A DNA stretch of 64,000 nt from Undaria pinnatifida. Its lineage: Eukaryota > Sar > Phaeophyceae > Laminariales > Alariaceae. A model generated the notes under the pieces. The model worked only from the letters and a program-made list of their open reading frames with translations. It had not been told where the DNA came from and did not search any database. The stretch is from NCBI GenBank assembly GCA_012845835.1, contig JABAKD010000026.1, positions 706,983 through 770,982 on the forward strand, read 5' to 3'. A program made the translations under genes and the position numbers. Below, in pieces: positions 12,380 to 22,700 of the stretch (within the stretch, counting starts at the first letter, position 1; the number at the start of each line of letters is the position of its first letter).

Positions 12380-13560
12380 GGTTACGACATGCCCACAGTT
12401 ATAATGCGCACTTGGTTGGTCCAGATGTTTGGATCCTTTGAATTTAAGTCACTGTTCCCGGGACCAGGTGCCAACAATGGTACATGGCGTGGTCCGCCGC
12501 TTTGAACTCTGCCTTGTAAAAACAAACACATTTGTGTGTGTCGCGTACTGTTCCTGTCCCGTGCAGGCTTGGGATAGACCGGTACAACTCGCAAACTTGT
12601 CAAGTGCGCCACGAACGCGATCTCCAATACCCAGATTGTCCACAACTGTACTTACAGTACGACGCTCACCATTAACGAGGTAAGTCGACATAGACACTGA
12701 AAAGAAGAGGGCCGTGGTGTCTATCGGCACGACCATGCTCAGTAGTAGCACCACAGAAACCAAGAAAACCACTTCAAGGCGCCCACCCAACCGAGTCTGT
12801 CTTCCGTTCAAATCATAACTTGGTAAACGCGACTAGAGGGAATGTGAAGGAGAAGGAAGAGAGGGCAGGAGCTGTGTTTTACTTGAGATGTCTTCTTCGA
12901 CGAGCTTCTGGGATAGTGATTCAGACACTGGTTTACGGGTTTTCAGTCGTCAAAGACTTTGATTTGTTTTTAAGCAGGTAATGTTCTCTCGATGGTAATG
13001 ATCGTTTTGGGTTCTCCTTTCAAAGTAGGAAGAGAGGCCGCTGCTGCGGATAGAACCCAGGCATCCCGCCTTCAAGAAATCGAGATCTTACTGTTTCCTC
13101 TTGTTCCCGCCCGTCGACCCAGTATATTATCACTTACCTGGAACATACGCAATTCCAAGCACGACGCTGACGATGTACATGGAGTTGTCCAAGTCACCGG
13201 AGATCGACTTTACGTGCCTGAGCAGCAGGAACGACATGCCATAGTAAGTGGACACAAGGAGGCGGACGAAAGGCGCAGAGCAAGCGGACATGTTCAAACC
13301 TTGCTGCCCTCGCACATTGCGGTGAGGTTGTCGTAAACGAAACTTTCTACGTTGCATACCGTGTACGTGAACCAACGGCAACGTCTCTGTCGTCCGAACA
13401 AATATTTTAAAGCGGGATTGCCCATCGGTTCCTGCGTGGCCTCCACAAACGCTCTCTTGAATTGTAGCGTAGAGGGAAACATCTAAACTGCATTTCTCAG
13501 GGAGCATATATTTTATGTATGTGCTACACCTGCCACCCCGCAAGGGGAAAACATGGCAAC
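12380..13560 (-). pseudogene. Possible decayed spliced host gene, hydrophobic product
   Basis: On the minus strand a hydrophobic reading frame (LEVVFLVSVVLLLSMVVPID, near 12770-12710) ends close to a GTAAGT donor-like site near 12660. A second stretch (LLVSTYYGMSFLLLRHV and MYIVSVVLGIAYVPG, near 13280-13145) ends at CCAG followed by GTAAGTG, a strong donor. Frames shift within the second stretch. I do not recognise the family. It may be the remains of a multi-pass membrane protein gene, or chance. Confidence 0.25.
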
Positions 13561-14739
13561 CGTCTACCGTCTACCGTCCCGCCGAAACGAAACACCAGTA
13601 GCGATAAGGAAGAAGCATGTACAAAAATTTACCAGCAAATATGCGAGCAAAAAAAGAAAAACCAAAAACATTCGCAAACTGGAAACGGGGTACTTCCCTG
13701 GCACCTTGTGTCTACCTCCTGCAAATGAGCATCGATACCTCAACCAGAGGAGAGCACAAAAGAGCTCTCCTGGTTACGGGGTCTTTGAGGGGTCACAGGG
13801 ATCGGGTCGTTTGTGTACTAATGTATCTTGGGGTTCGGGTACGCTTGCGGGGTGTCGAGCCTACTACTGCTGTAGTGCGACGACAAGAAAGAAGCCGGGA
13901 GATACATCCCGTACTGAATGAAAGGCATGTATGTACTGATGTACACACGTCGTGCAAAAATCGAAAAACGTGAGATCGTTTGCACTAATATGGGTGCTAT
14001 ACCTACCTACGAGGGGGGGGGGGGATTACGAGATAGAGTAGAGGCGACTGCCTACAGCCCCATACTACTGGTACTCGAGTCTATACTGTGACCGGGCAGT
14101 GCAGCCGGTAGTTCAGCTCGTTTGATTGACGCATTGGGGCTCGATTTACGAAGACAAAACAAAGTACAAGATGGAGAAAGACAAAACAAAAGACAAAAAA
14201 ATGAGCTCTGTCCTGCCCGCCATAGCGAGGAGCGGCTCACGTTGGTCTCAAGAAATGGAGAAGAAGAGGCGGGGTGGTCGTCCTACGCTGGAAGTTCACG
14301 CGTAATCGCTACCGACGAAGTCAAGTGTGATACGTCGAGGTACCGGGAGGTATGAGGGAAAGGACGCAGGGGCATCAGCTTCTCTTGGAGACAGCACTGA
14401 TCTCTCCTGGTAGATTTCTTATTACTGGCGTGGAGCCATGAGAATCTCGAGGAGACAGGAAAGGGGTGAGAGCCTGGGGGCGAGGCTCACGCAAAGTTCA
14501 GTTCCTACCAGCTCAGCGGTTGAGCTCTCTCCTTGGCATAATTCTATAGAACGTACAAACAACGTTCTCCTATATATATGTTCTTTTTTCTATTGCCGCA
14601 TGAGGCGCTTACATATGTATCTGTCTTGTCCAGAGTAAGAAGGTTCCATCACCGAGAGCACTCTTTCTTGTAATGTGAGCTATTAATAGCTAGATTCTCT
14701 GGGTTGCGTTCTCCACTCAGAATATTTCGTTCAACAAGT
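13561..14739. other. No recognisable gene
   Basis: Nothing conserved was seen on either strand. A G run lies near 14014 and a short A/G-rich stretch near 14150-14210. No splice-linked reading frame could be assembled. Confidence 0.45.
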
Positions 14740-14930
14740 ATCCTGCCCTTTCCCCCCCCGGTCCTACTTGTTCAATCGCCCCACGTAAAATCAAAACCAG
14801 CCTGAGAGTACTTAACACTACCAGCCAGCTGATATCACCCCATTATCTTTCTAGCCATCCATACCGTAGCTCCAATTCAACCCCCCCCCCCCCCCGCCTG
14901 TTGTATTTGCAATATGTATCTCTTTCATAT
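14740..14930 (+). repeat. C-tract interspersed repeat
   Basis: Belongs to the family at 27600-28950 and 33480-34540: ACTACCAGCCAGCTGATATC, then CATTATCTTTCTAGCCATCC, then a run of about 17 C. The Ty3 element starting at 15034 sits beside this unit, and the same family resumes at its other end, so it probably inserted into a block of these repeats. Confidence 0.6.
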
Positions 14931-15033
14931 AGTAAGCGATGCCAGAAAATAATGGAAACTACATGGTGGTTACTCTACCTTGCGATCCATGTACACCAAC
15001 AAATTTTGAAGCTTTAACAAGTTCTTTGCCGCA

Positions 15034-15302
15034 TGTTAAGATACGGCCTCGGAAGGCCTGAGAGTATCCGAATTTGAGATCATTTGGATGGGTTTCGTAT
15101 GATAAGGTTGGCGGTTTATATTCGGGGAAGTTAGGAATTAGATCGGAGGCACGCGCCTCCGATCTCAGAAGCTATCCCGGGCTCTGGTGGAAACGAATAA
15201 AGCTACATCTCTACGAAGGAACGAAAGTGAGTACTCTCCGAGGACCTGCTCAATTGGCAGACCTGCAGGGGGCACTCTGTGTCCCCCACCCTTAATTTCA
15301 CA
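15034..15302 (+). repeat. Left (5') LTR, 269 bp
   Basis: Identical in length to 27330-27598 with a single visible difference. It contains an inverted repeat GATCGGAGGCACGCGCCTCCGATC that can form a long hairpin, and a GTGAGT donor-like site near 15228 that could serve splicing of element RNA. Confidence 0.93.
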
Positions 15303-15304
15303 TG

Positions 15305-15321
15305 TGGCGTCGTCGAGCTTG
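15305..15321 (+). promoter_or_regulatory. Primer-binding site
   Basis: TGGCGTCGTCGAGCTTG starts with the TGG that pairs with a tRNA CCA end, 2 nt after the LTR, as is usual for Ty3 elements. I cannot name the tRNA. Confidence 0.6.
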
Positions 15322-15493
15322 ATACGCTATTGTGGCAGCGTTCTTCCGGTCTCTCCGATTTTTTTTTGTAGCGATTTTGCTTTTGCTTTCCATCGAGCCC
15401 ACAACCCCTGTTCCTTCTCGGGTGGCTTCTCAATGGAGGGAGCGCCCTTCCTCCTACAACGGTGACCACAACAGCAGTGAGATGGCAGGGGCC

Positions 15494-15697
15494 CCTCCTG
15501 TTGGTCGCCGCGCACGTACCACACGGACGACACCTTCCAAGTACGTGCGGACGACACTGCTCTGCGGAGCACACTCCTCGTCTCGAATTTTGGTCCCTCC
15601 TGTTGGTTGCAGGGCACGCACCACACAGAGGACACTTTCCGAGTGCGGGCGGACGACACTGCTCTTCGGAGCACACCCCTCGTCCCGGCCTTTGGCC
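15494..15697 (+). repeat. 102-bp tandem duplication in the leader
   Basis: CCTCCTGTTGGTCGCCGCGC at 15494 recurs with changes at 15596, and CGGACGACACTGCTCT-CGGA recurs at the same spacing. The two units keep register throughout. The period of 102 is a multiple of three, so plus-strand frames stay open, but no coding role is evident. Confidence 0.7.
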
Positions 15698-17380
15698 GCA
15701 TCAGTTCACCGCCAGCTGGTCATAGACCACTCCGCAGGGAACTGCCCGAGCCCCACCCATCAGACTTGTTTGCTCCGCGCTCTGCGAGCATGTTGCACAG
15801 CACATATCCGCGAGTTGCCAGCACAAGCCCCAAGATCGGCCATCGACTCGTACTTTTTTTTTCGCGCTTTGGGGCTCGGAGGCATATGCACGACATGCCA
15901 CGGACAAGCATGCTGGAATCAACCCTTCGAATGACATTCGAAGGGGACTTCGCTCGCTGAGAGAGCCCATCGCCCAGCACATCCTTGCTGTCGGTGCCAG
16001 ACCGTCCTTCGCGGGACCCCCTTGGACTAAGGGCACCGTGCTCTAGGAGCTCATGTCGGGGCTCCTTCCTTGTGATCTACCTGGGAAGAAACAGGCGGTG
16101 CTCGTGGAATGTTTGGGCTTTTTCGTTTGGCGAATTTTCCAGTACACGCGTTATCGTATGGGTTTCAGTACATACGTCGATCATTCTGGTGCGTCGAACA
16201 AGAAGCTGTCCTTGTGCCCCTTTCTGCCGAAATTAGTACAAGCTACGAATTTGGCACCTCGGACCCCTCTCCGATCTTTCTCGATCAACAGCGTTCCACT
16301 ACTGCTGTCCGTCGCGTAGCTTTAACCACCATCATTTTTGCAGAGGTGTCAACTACAGTGCAGCGCAATGGGCTCGCTGTCAATGCCTGCCATATACCGC
16401 CAGATTCTCTGCTGTAAAAGTCACTGTACAGCAGCCAAGCCGCCTACTTTGCTCCTGCTCATACACCACATAGCTCGACCCTTCACTGCCCCAGCGTCCA
16501 CAGTTACAGCACCGCAGCTCTGACACCCCCCACTGCTGTGCGAGTGCTCCTTGCAAGTTCGATTCGAGAGGTTTTTGTTTCGTCCTGGCCCCTCCGTGAC
16601 TAGAACTTGAACCTAGTGAACGCTGAAGCTCTGTGCTGGCTTTTTGGGCAAGGCTGTTGGTGTGTGCGATGCCCTATATTCTCCCATTCATGGGTACGCG
16701 GCGACTACAATACCACTTTCTGTGTATGCACAGCTGTGACCGTGCGGCACTCCGCACTGCTGTCAACGTAACTGTCCCTTTATCGGTGGGAGTGGGTACG
16801 GATTTTTTTTCCAGCTGTCCGGGCATTAGGCCGTCTTCCTGCCCGTACATGTGCTGCCCTTCACGATATTGCTAGGGTCTACGCTGGAATTTTTTTTTTT
16901 TCTTCTCTGCACATGTTCGGACAGCTACTGCCCGTTACAGAGCGCTTACTACACAGTTCGCGGAGATACTGCGCTTCACAGTTGTTACCAGTGCAGTGGA
17001 GAACAGCCCGTTTAATGCGGTACCTTTGGGGGCAAACAGCCTTTCTATTCGACTGTGGGCGTGCACATTTTTCTACAGCTGGTGTTGGTACTACACTACC
17101 CATCTTGGTGCGGTTGAAATTACCGTTACCTGTGAACACAGCAGTGATACTGCAGCAATCAGCACTACTGCAGGCGCGACCGTTCCCCTTCAGTGCGGTC
17201 GGGGGAAACTACTTTGTTTGTGGGGGTTATACTGCCCGTTTTTTTTTTAATATACGGTTGGTGCGCGAACGTATACTGTCCCACCCCCCACCACACTACT
17301 GCTGTGGGGGCAGATGCTGCCCATTTTTATACGGTTGGCTGCGCGATTCTTTCACTGTGTTCCACCCCTACACTACACCT

Positions 17381-17795
17381 AGGGTAAATGCTGCCTGTTT
17401 TGGTGCGATGAGTGTCAGCGTGTTGGGTGACCTTTCACTGTGCTCCCCCCCTACACTAAACCTAGGGTAAATGCTGCCCGTTTTGGTGCGCTGAGTGTCA
17501 GCGTGTTGGGCGATCTTACACTGTGCTCCACCCCTACACTACACCTAGGGTAAATGCTGCCTGTTTTGGTCCGATGAGCGTGGGCGTTTTGGGCGACACT
17601 TTCCTGTGCTCCCCCCCTATACTACACCTAGGGTAAATGCTGCCCGTTTTGGTGCGCTGAGTGTCAGCGTGTTGGGCGATATTACACTGTGCTCCACCCC
17701 TACACTACACCTAGGGTAAATGCTGCCTGTTTTGGTCCGATGAGCGTGGGCGTTTTGGGCGACACTTTCCTGTGCTACCTCCCCCCGCCTAGGTT
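17381..17795 (+). repeat. 83-bp minisatellite, five units
   Basis: The word AGGGTAAATGCTGCC falls at 17381, 17464, 17547, 17630 and 17713, each exactly 83 bp apart. A sixth, degenerate unit (AGGTTGAATGATGCC) lies at 17791. Alternate units share variants (CTGTTTTGGTCCGATGAGCG versus CCGTTTTGGTGCGCTGAGTG), suggesting that a two-unit, 166-bp block was duplicated. Confidence 0.9.
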
Positions 17796-18191
17796 GAATG
17801 ATGCCTGTTCAAGTGCGATGGTTGCAGACGTACCCTTACCGTGTTGCACCCCCTGCACTGCGGTTAGGGTCAGTGCTGCCCAGTTTTGGCTCCTTGTACT
17901 GCGGTTCATGCGGGCGTTACCCATATACCCTACGGTCAGACTGGGCGCTGCTCTTATGTTGCGGTTATGATGATTGGTACCTTGTTACTGCTGTACTCCT
18001 CTTATACGTCTAGTTGACGTGGCTTCTACCATCACTGAGGCTGGACGGAGTCAAGGCCCATATTGTTGCTGTTTGCTGAAACACAGATATACCGCTCCTT
18101 GGAGCAGGAACACCACAACAATTTATCTGTCTCCATACCTTCTTCACGTGTCGTTCCTATCCCCCCCCCCCCTTCACTACACCTAGGCACC

Positions 18192-20294
18192 ATGTCCACC
18201 AGTGACGATGGGGGCTACTCGGGGCAGGCTGAGGTCTTCCACGAACCCCAACCTGGATGCCCACGAGACAGGGAGAGCTCGCTCGAGATCCCGCGACTCG
18301 AGACAGGGGGAACCACCGGAGGCGGGTTCCGGTGACGAGAGAGAAGACGGAGCACCATACCTCCACCCATTCCCACCAACCAAGCGGGTCGATTCGCTGG
18401 TTCGCGCTGAGAAGAAGACTGACCAACCCCCACCGGACTCGGGGGCGTCTCGACGCTAGCTCTCGCCAGCCCCGGGGGAGCGCCACCAGCTGCCCCCCCC
18501 GCGCTCGACAGGGCACCACCGCCGCCACCTGGGCTCTCCGTGCTCGACAGAGCGCCACCCCCAGGGCTTCCGGGACCGGGGCGCCCATCCCGCCCCCTTG
18601 GACTTGGCATACGCGGCGGCGCGGGCCCAGCGGGCGCTCTTCGACGCCAACCAGACGATAGCACGCCGACGTCGGTTTTACGAAGATATCGAGCAGGCGA
18701 AGACCGCTGCGCGGGGGTCGTCCCTGTTTGCGAAGAGGGCGCAACAAGCTCTCGCTCAATCAGTTGCGTCGGCTGCGGCGGGAGCTAACGCGGCCTCCTT
18801 GCCTTCGTCGCGCCCGCAGGGTGTCGCATCCCATCGACCACGACCCGGGAACGACGCCTTCTTCAAGGGCATCGTCGCGTGCATGGCGTCTGCACCGCGG
18901 GTAGACTTCTCCTCAGCGTTGGCGACCTGCGGTGGTGGAAACGGCCTACGCCCTCCTCCCGTCAGAGAGGCCGGCGTCGCGGCAAGCGGACGTCCTCAAT
19001 GGAAGCGGCCTGGGCTCGCGTGGATTGTACGCCCTATGCTAGACAGACGAGAGCCGCCCCGACCCTTGCCCTCGTCAAGGCCCTGCTGATAGCCCACGAA
19101 GAGGACCCCAACCCTGTCTTTTGGCCGGACCCCGGAGGATAAGTTGGCAGAACGAAACCGGGGAAAATGTCGCGACAGTCGCGACCGCGGGGACCGCAAC
19201 CGTAAGGGTGGCAGCAAAAATGGTGGGGGTGGCGACCACCACCACCGCCGCGGGGGTGACCGCGCATCGGGTGCTGGTGTGCCTGAGGGCGCCGCCGCGG
19301 GGGCAACTTCGGTCCAACAACCGGGGCAGTTGGCCGCCGCTCTGGCGGAGGAATGGCGCGAGAGGACGTTCAGCGTGGGACGGCTCGTCAACCTCCTCCC
19401 GCTCGTCTTAGTCCTCGAGCACGGATCACAGCGAGGTTGTCGTGGTAGCAGGCAACAAGTGTCAAAAGCCATGGCAGGTTGAGCATCTGGGCCTGAGGCT
19501 TTCACCGTCCTGTTGCGTCTGCTGATCACGCACTTCGACGGGGTTGACACGGAGGAGGGCTACACTAAGTTGCATACTTTTGGAATGTGTAACGGCATGC
19601 CTTTCTCTGATTTCAGTGGAGTTTCGCGTACTTATGCCGACCGCTACGCGGAGTGAGCGTGTTTTGTCTCCGGGAACGGATGTGGTGTTGGAGGTGGTTC
19701 GGGTGGCGGCGAATGAGCAATTTCCGGCTCTCCTGCCTGCGTTGTACCCTGGTTCAAAGGCAACAAACCCGCGGCCATACGCCTCGTTGGATGCTATGTG
19801 GCGGACTTTTAGTGACTAATAAGACACCTGCCGTCAACGGCGAAACATTTTTTTCTCTCCCTGTTTCTTCGACGGGAGCGCGGTCATGCGCCCTGTCGGG
19901 GCCCCGGCCCGCAGATCATGGGCGCGGCCAGGCCCGAGTGCCGTCCCAGTCGCTTTCGTGGCAGACGGGATCGAGCCATCATTCAACTGTCGTGCCCATC
20001 GATGATTCATCTGACCCTTGGCTTGACCACACATCGAACTGCTGGCCACTAGAAGAGCATCATTATGCCGAAGGTTTCGCCGTTAAGGCCTCGTTTAAGA
20101 CAGACGACCCTCCCCTTTGGAGCGGCCTCATTTCACCTCGCGCTGGTGCCCTCCGAGAAAACCGAGGGCTTTGCCTCAACTGCCACGAAGACAACCATTC
20201 CTTCAAGCAATGTAGGCATCCTTATATTACTGCGAGTGGCTGCTTGAGCCCTGAACTAGGCCAACTTCGCGACGATGACGCACACCGACGTTGA
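18192..20294 (+). pseudogene. Ty3-type gag with zinc knuckle, frameshifted
   Basis: The ATG at 18192 is the first in good context (CACCATGTCC) and opens MSTSDDGGYSGQAEV, but a stop falls at 18335. Further Gag-like pieces follow in other frames: ARAQRALFDANQTIARRRR (from 18616), HFDGVDTEEGYTKLHTFGM near 19530-19590, VVLEVVRVAANEQFPALLP near 19685-19740, and DSSDPWLDHTSNCWPLEEHH near 20005-20060. The last piece ends with CLNCHEDNHSFKQC (near 20170-20212), a CX2CX4HX4C knuckle. This is a capsid plus nucleocapsid protein broken by at least four frame changes, which contrasts with the near-identical LTRs. Confidence 0.7.
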
Positions 20295-20478
20295 CAAACA
20301 CGCATGGTCTGCTACCGCCGAGACGACAAATCCTCTCGCACAAACAACCACAAGAAAAATCGTCGTCATCTTTCAGGATCAGGGCCAGGTAAACTGTTAC
20401 AACGATACCACATACACGTTGGATCACCATGGTATCCTGCGCTAGCCCGCCTCTTCGGCCCCCGCTCCCGCTTCTCGA

Positions 20479-21498
20479 ATGCGCTTTGGAGCCGCCCACA
20501 ACCCGGGCGAAAAAAAATGTGCGCGCCAACCTGGCACATTCCGTAACGGCAATCGACAGCTCGACGGCGGTACGGCACCGTCGACAACACTGTCGGGGAG
20601 TACCTATTTTGGTTTCAGAAGATGCTCGTGTTCTGTTGCTAGCCTGTCCAGTAATGCAGCAAAGATTGCCTCTGTCAAGAGCCCACGGGCTCCTACGCCG
20701 TTTGCGGACGATTCTCACGGCGTAGTACCGGCGGCGGAAACTAGCGCTTCAAGCGTGGTTTCCTCCAGCCAGGTAAGTTTTCTTCTTTTCTTGCTTTTTC
20801 GACGGCGAGAACGCGCTTTCAGCGACGTTCCCCTCGGTCATGGTCTGAGTTCGGCAACGGGAACCGCGCTTCCAGCGCCGTTTCCCTCAGCCGCGGCATA
20901 AACTCAGCAATGGGGGTACGCGCTCCAAACGCCGCCCCCATCAACCATGGCACGGGAGCCTACGCTTTGCGCGCTCCCCCTCTAGGTACGCGCCGCGCAA
21001 CAATATAGCTGCAGCGACGGCGCGTCGCCTTTTTACGCGTATGTGTGCATCCCCCCCTCTCCCTGACCAGGCGGTGGCGGTCGGTTTGAGGTTTGGGACG
21101 GTCGACCCTCGAAACACTTTTTCTGACCACGAGGTGGCGGTCGATTTGAGGTGTGGGAAGGCCAAACTAAACACCGAGATTTTTTGCGAGGCTCGATCCG
21201 GTGTTTGCTCACGATAAGAGCGGGCGCTTTGTCTTTTTTTCCATCAAGGAGGAGTCGACAAGATTAGCTACCTCGTCTCCCTTCTCCAAGAGACATAATG
21301 GAAGAGAGCCTCCTCGGGTAAAAATATTATTGCCTTGCCCGAACCCCGCTCCAGAAGACGCCCGCAGGGTTTACGGACCCTGCTTAGTCTTTTAACACGC
21401 TAACCCACGTGTTTCAGGCTACGTCTGCCCCAGTGGCACAGGAAGAAGATCCGACACTGCGCGACGGGCCAGTGGTGACTCCACGGCCTCCAGCCTGA
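20479..21498 (+). other. Candidate spliced reading frame with a 645-bp intron
   Basis: An ATG-started frame (MRFGAAHNPGEKKC) runs to a CAG codon ending at 20772 and meets GTAAGT. An acceptor, GTTTCAG, ends at 21417 with a CTAAC branch-point-like word about 15 nt upstream. Removing 20773-21417 keeps the frame and adds 26 codons (ATSAPVAQEEDPTL onward) before a TGA at 21496. The retained intron would give a stop near 20901. The product is low-complexity and I do not recognise it. It may be the region between gag and pol. Confidence 0.35.
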
Positions 21499-21651
21499 TC
21501 AGCTGGACGCTATTCCCGTAGTTTTACGGAAGAATCGCGCCTCTTGTCAAGCAGAAACAGCTCAGAGCCCCTGTCCCTTCGGGTGCAGTTAGAGCAGTTT
21601 TCTTGCGATTATTCGCTAAAGAGCGAAGAGGCCACGGCGCGAGAAACCGTG

Positions 21652-22190
21652 GGTTCGGACTCGCGTCGTGCTCCCGAGGCCTGGTGTTCCTGAGGGGGAC
21701 ACTACAGGCCCAAAGAGCCGAGGACTGGTGTTCCCAGAGGGGGACATTACAGACCCAAATGCCCAACGAGGCTACCGACGGGTTGGCACCGTCGGTGTTG
21801 GACTCTTTTTCGGGTGTAATGAGGGCGGCTTTTTACGAGTTTCCGCCAGCGAGTGAGGAGGACCCGAGGCGAGAAACCCCAGGTTCGGACTCGCATGTTG
21901 CTCTCGAGGCCTGGTGCTCCCGCAAGGGGACACTACAGGCCCAAGTAGCTGAGGACTGGTGTTCCCCAAAGGGGACATTGCAGACCCACAAATGTCCAAC
22001 GAGGCTACCGACGGGTTGGCACCGTCGGTTTTTGCCATTTTTCGGGCGCAGTTAGAGCGGATTCTCGCGCTTTTCCGCCAACGAACGAAGAAAGACCCGA
22101 GGCGAGATACCACGGGTTCGGATTCGCGTCGTGCTCCCGAGGCCTGGTGTTCCCGGACGGGGACATTGCAGCCCCAAATTCCAACACGGC
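21652..22190 (+). repeat. ~231-bp tandem repeat, two full units and a partial
   Basis: GGTTCGGACTCGC-type starts fall at 21652, 21882 and 22115 (periods 230 and 233). Each unit holds GAGGCCTGGTG, GGGGACATTACAGACCC and CCGACGGGTTGGCACCGTCG. The third unit breaks off after about 75 bp, immediately before the NADAR domain. Within each unit a shorter ~52-bp motif (CTGGTGTTCC through GGGGACA) is itself doubled. Confidence 0.85.
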
Positions 22191-22199
22191 TTTTGACCC

Positions 22200-22700
22200 T
22201 TCTCTCAAATACTCCACAGACAAAGTGGTGTTATTCTGGCAGTCCCAATCCTATTTTCCACCGTGGTGCCCTCCGTCGTTTGCCTTGGACGACGTGCCAT
22301 ATTCTTGCGCGGAGCTGGACATGATGGCCGAAAAGACCAAGCTTTTGCAAGACCATCGAGCAGTGGGGCTTATTATGTTGTCGCCTCGTCCAAGCACACG
22401 CAATCGCATCGGTCGAGGCGTGCGCAACTTTGATTCCGCTGTTGGGGACAGGGAGAAGCAAAACGCCGTGTGACCTGGCACCTACGCCAAATTTACGCAG
22501 AACCCAGCCATGAAAAATAATCTTTTGAGCTCTGACAACAAGCTTCTGGCTGATTCCAGCCCTCTGAACCCAGTGTGGGGCATTGGCCTCCGGGCGGATG
22601 GTCCCAAGGCCAACAACCCATGCCAGGGGAGAGGAAAAACTTGCTCGGTGAGGCACTTTCTGCCGTTCGCGCAGCTATTTGCGACAATGAGACTAGGTCG
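22200..22700 (+). pseudogene. NADAR (YbiA-like, former DUF1768) domain inside the Ty3 element
   Basis: The plus strand reads, in order, the NADAR blocks: FALDDVPYSCAELDMMAEKT (canonical: DG-YP--E-YMMA-KA), LGR-like RIGRGVRNFD, YAKFTQNPAMKNNLLSS (canonical: AKFSQNP-L---LL-TG), DSSPLNPVWGIGL (canonical: EASP-D-IWGIGL), and NLLGEALSAVRAAI (canonical: NLLG-ALM-VR). The Glu of the E-YMMA block is kept. A TGA at 22471-22473 interrupts it, and a frame change near 22620 moves the NLLG block to another register, so this copy is inactive as read. Known NADAR proteins are N-glycosidases acting on riboflavin intermediates or on ADP-ribosylated guanine. Any role in the element is inference. Confidence 0.85.

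Larger units (their letters stand above)
15322..18191 (+). other. Long non-coding leader of the Ty3 element
   Basis: About 2.9 kb before gag, without a conserved protein. It begins with a 102-bp unit present twice (15494 and 15596 onward, starting CCTCCTGTTGGT) and ends with an 83-bp minisatellite at 17381-17795. Between them are many T runs (for example 16890, 17240) and recurrent TACTGCTGT words. Confidence 0.6.

Noticed and set aside
18157..18759. 200-residue minus-strand frame opposite gag
   Set aside because: It is a shadow of the GC-rich gag region. It has no domain, and the plus strand carries the recognisable Gag pieces.
20690..20710. FADD motif as a possible RT active site
   Set aside because: The surrounding residues (RAPTPFADDSHGVV) show none of the RT blocks before or after YxDD.
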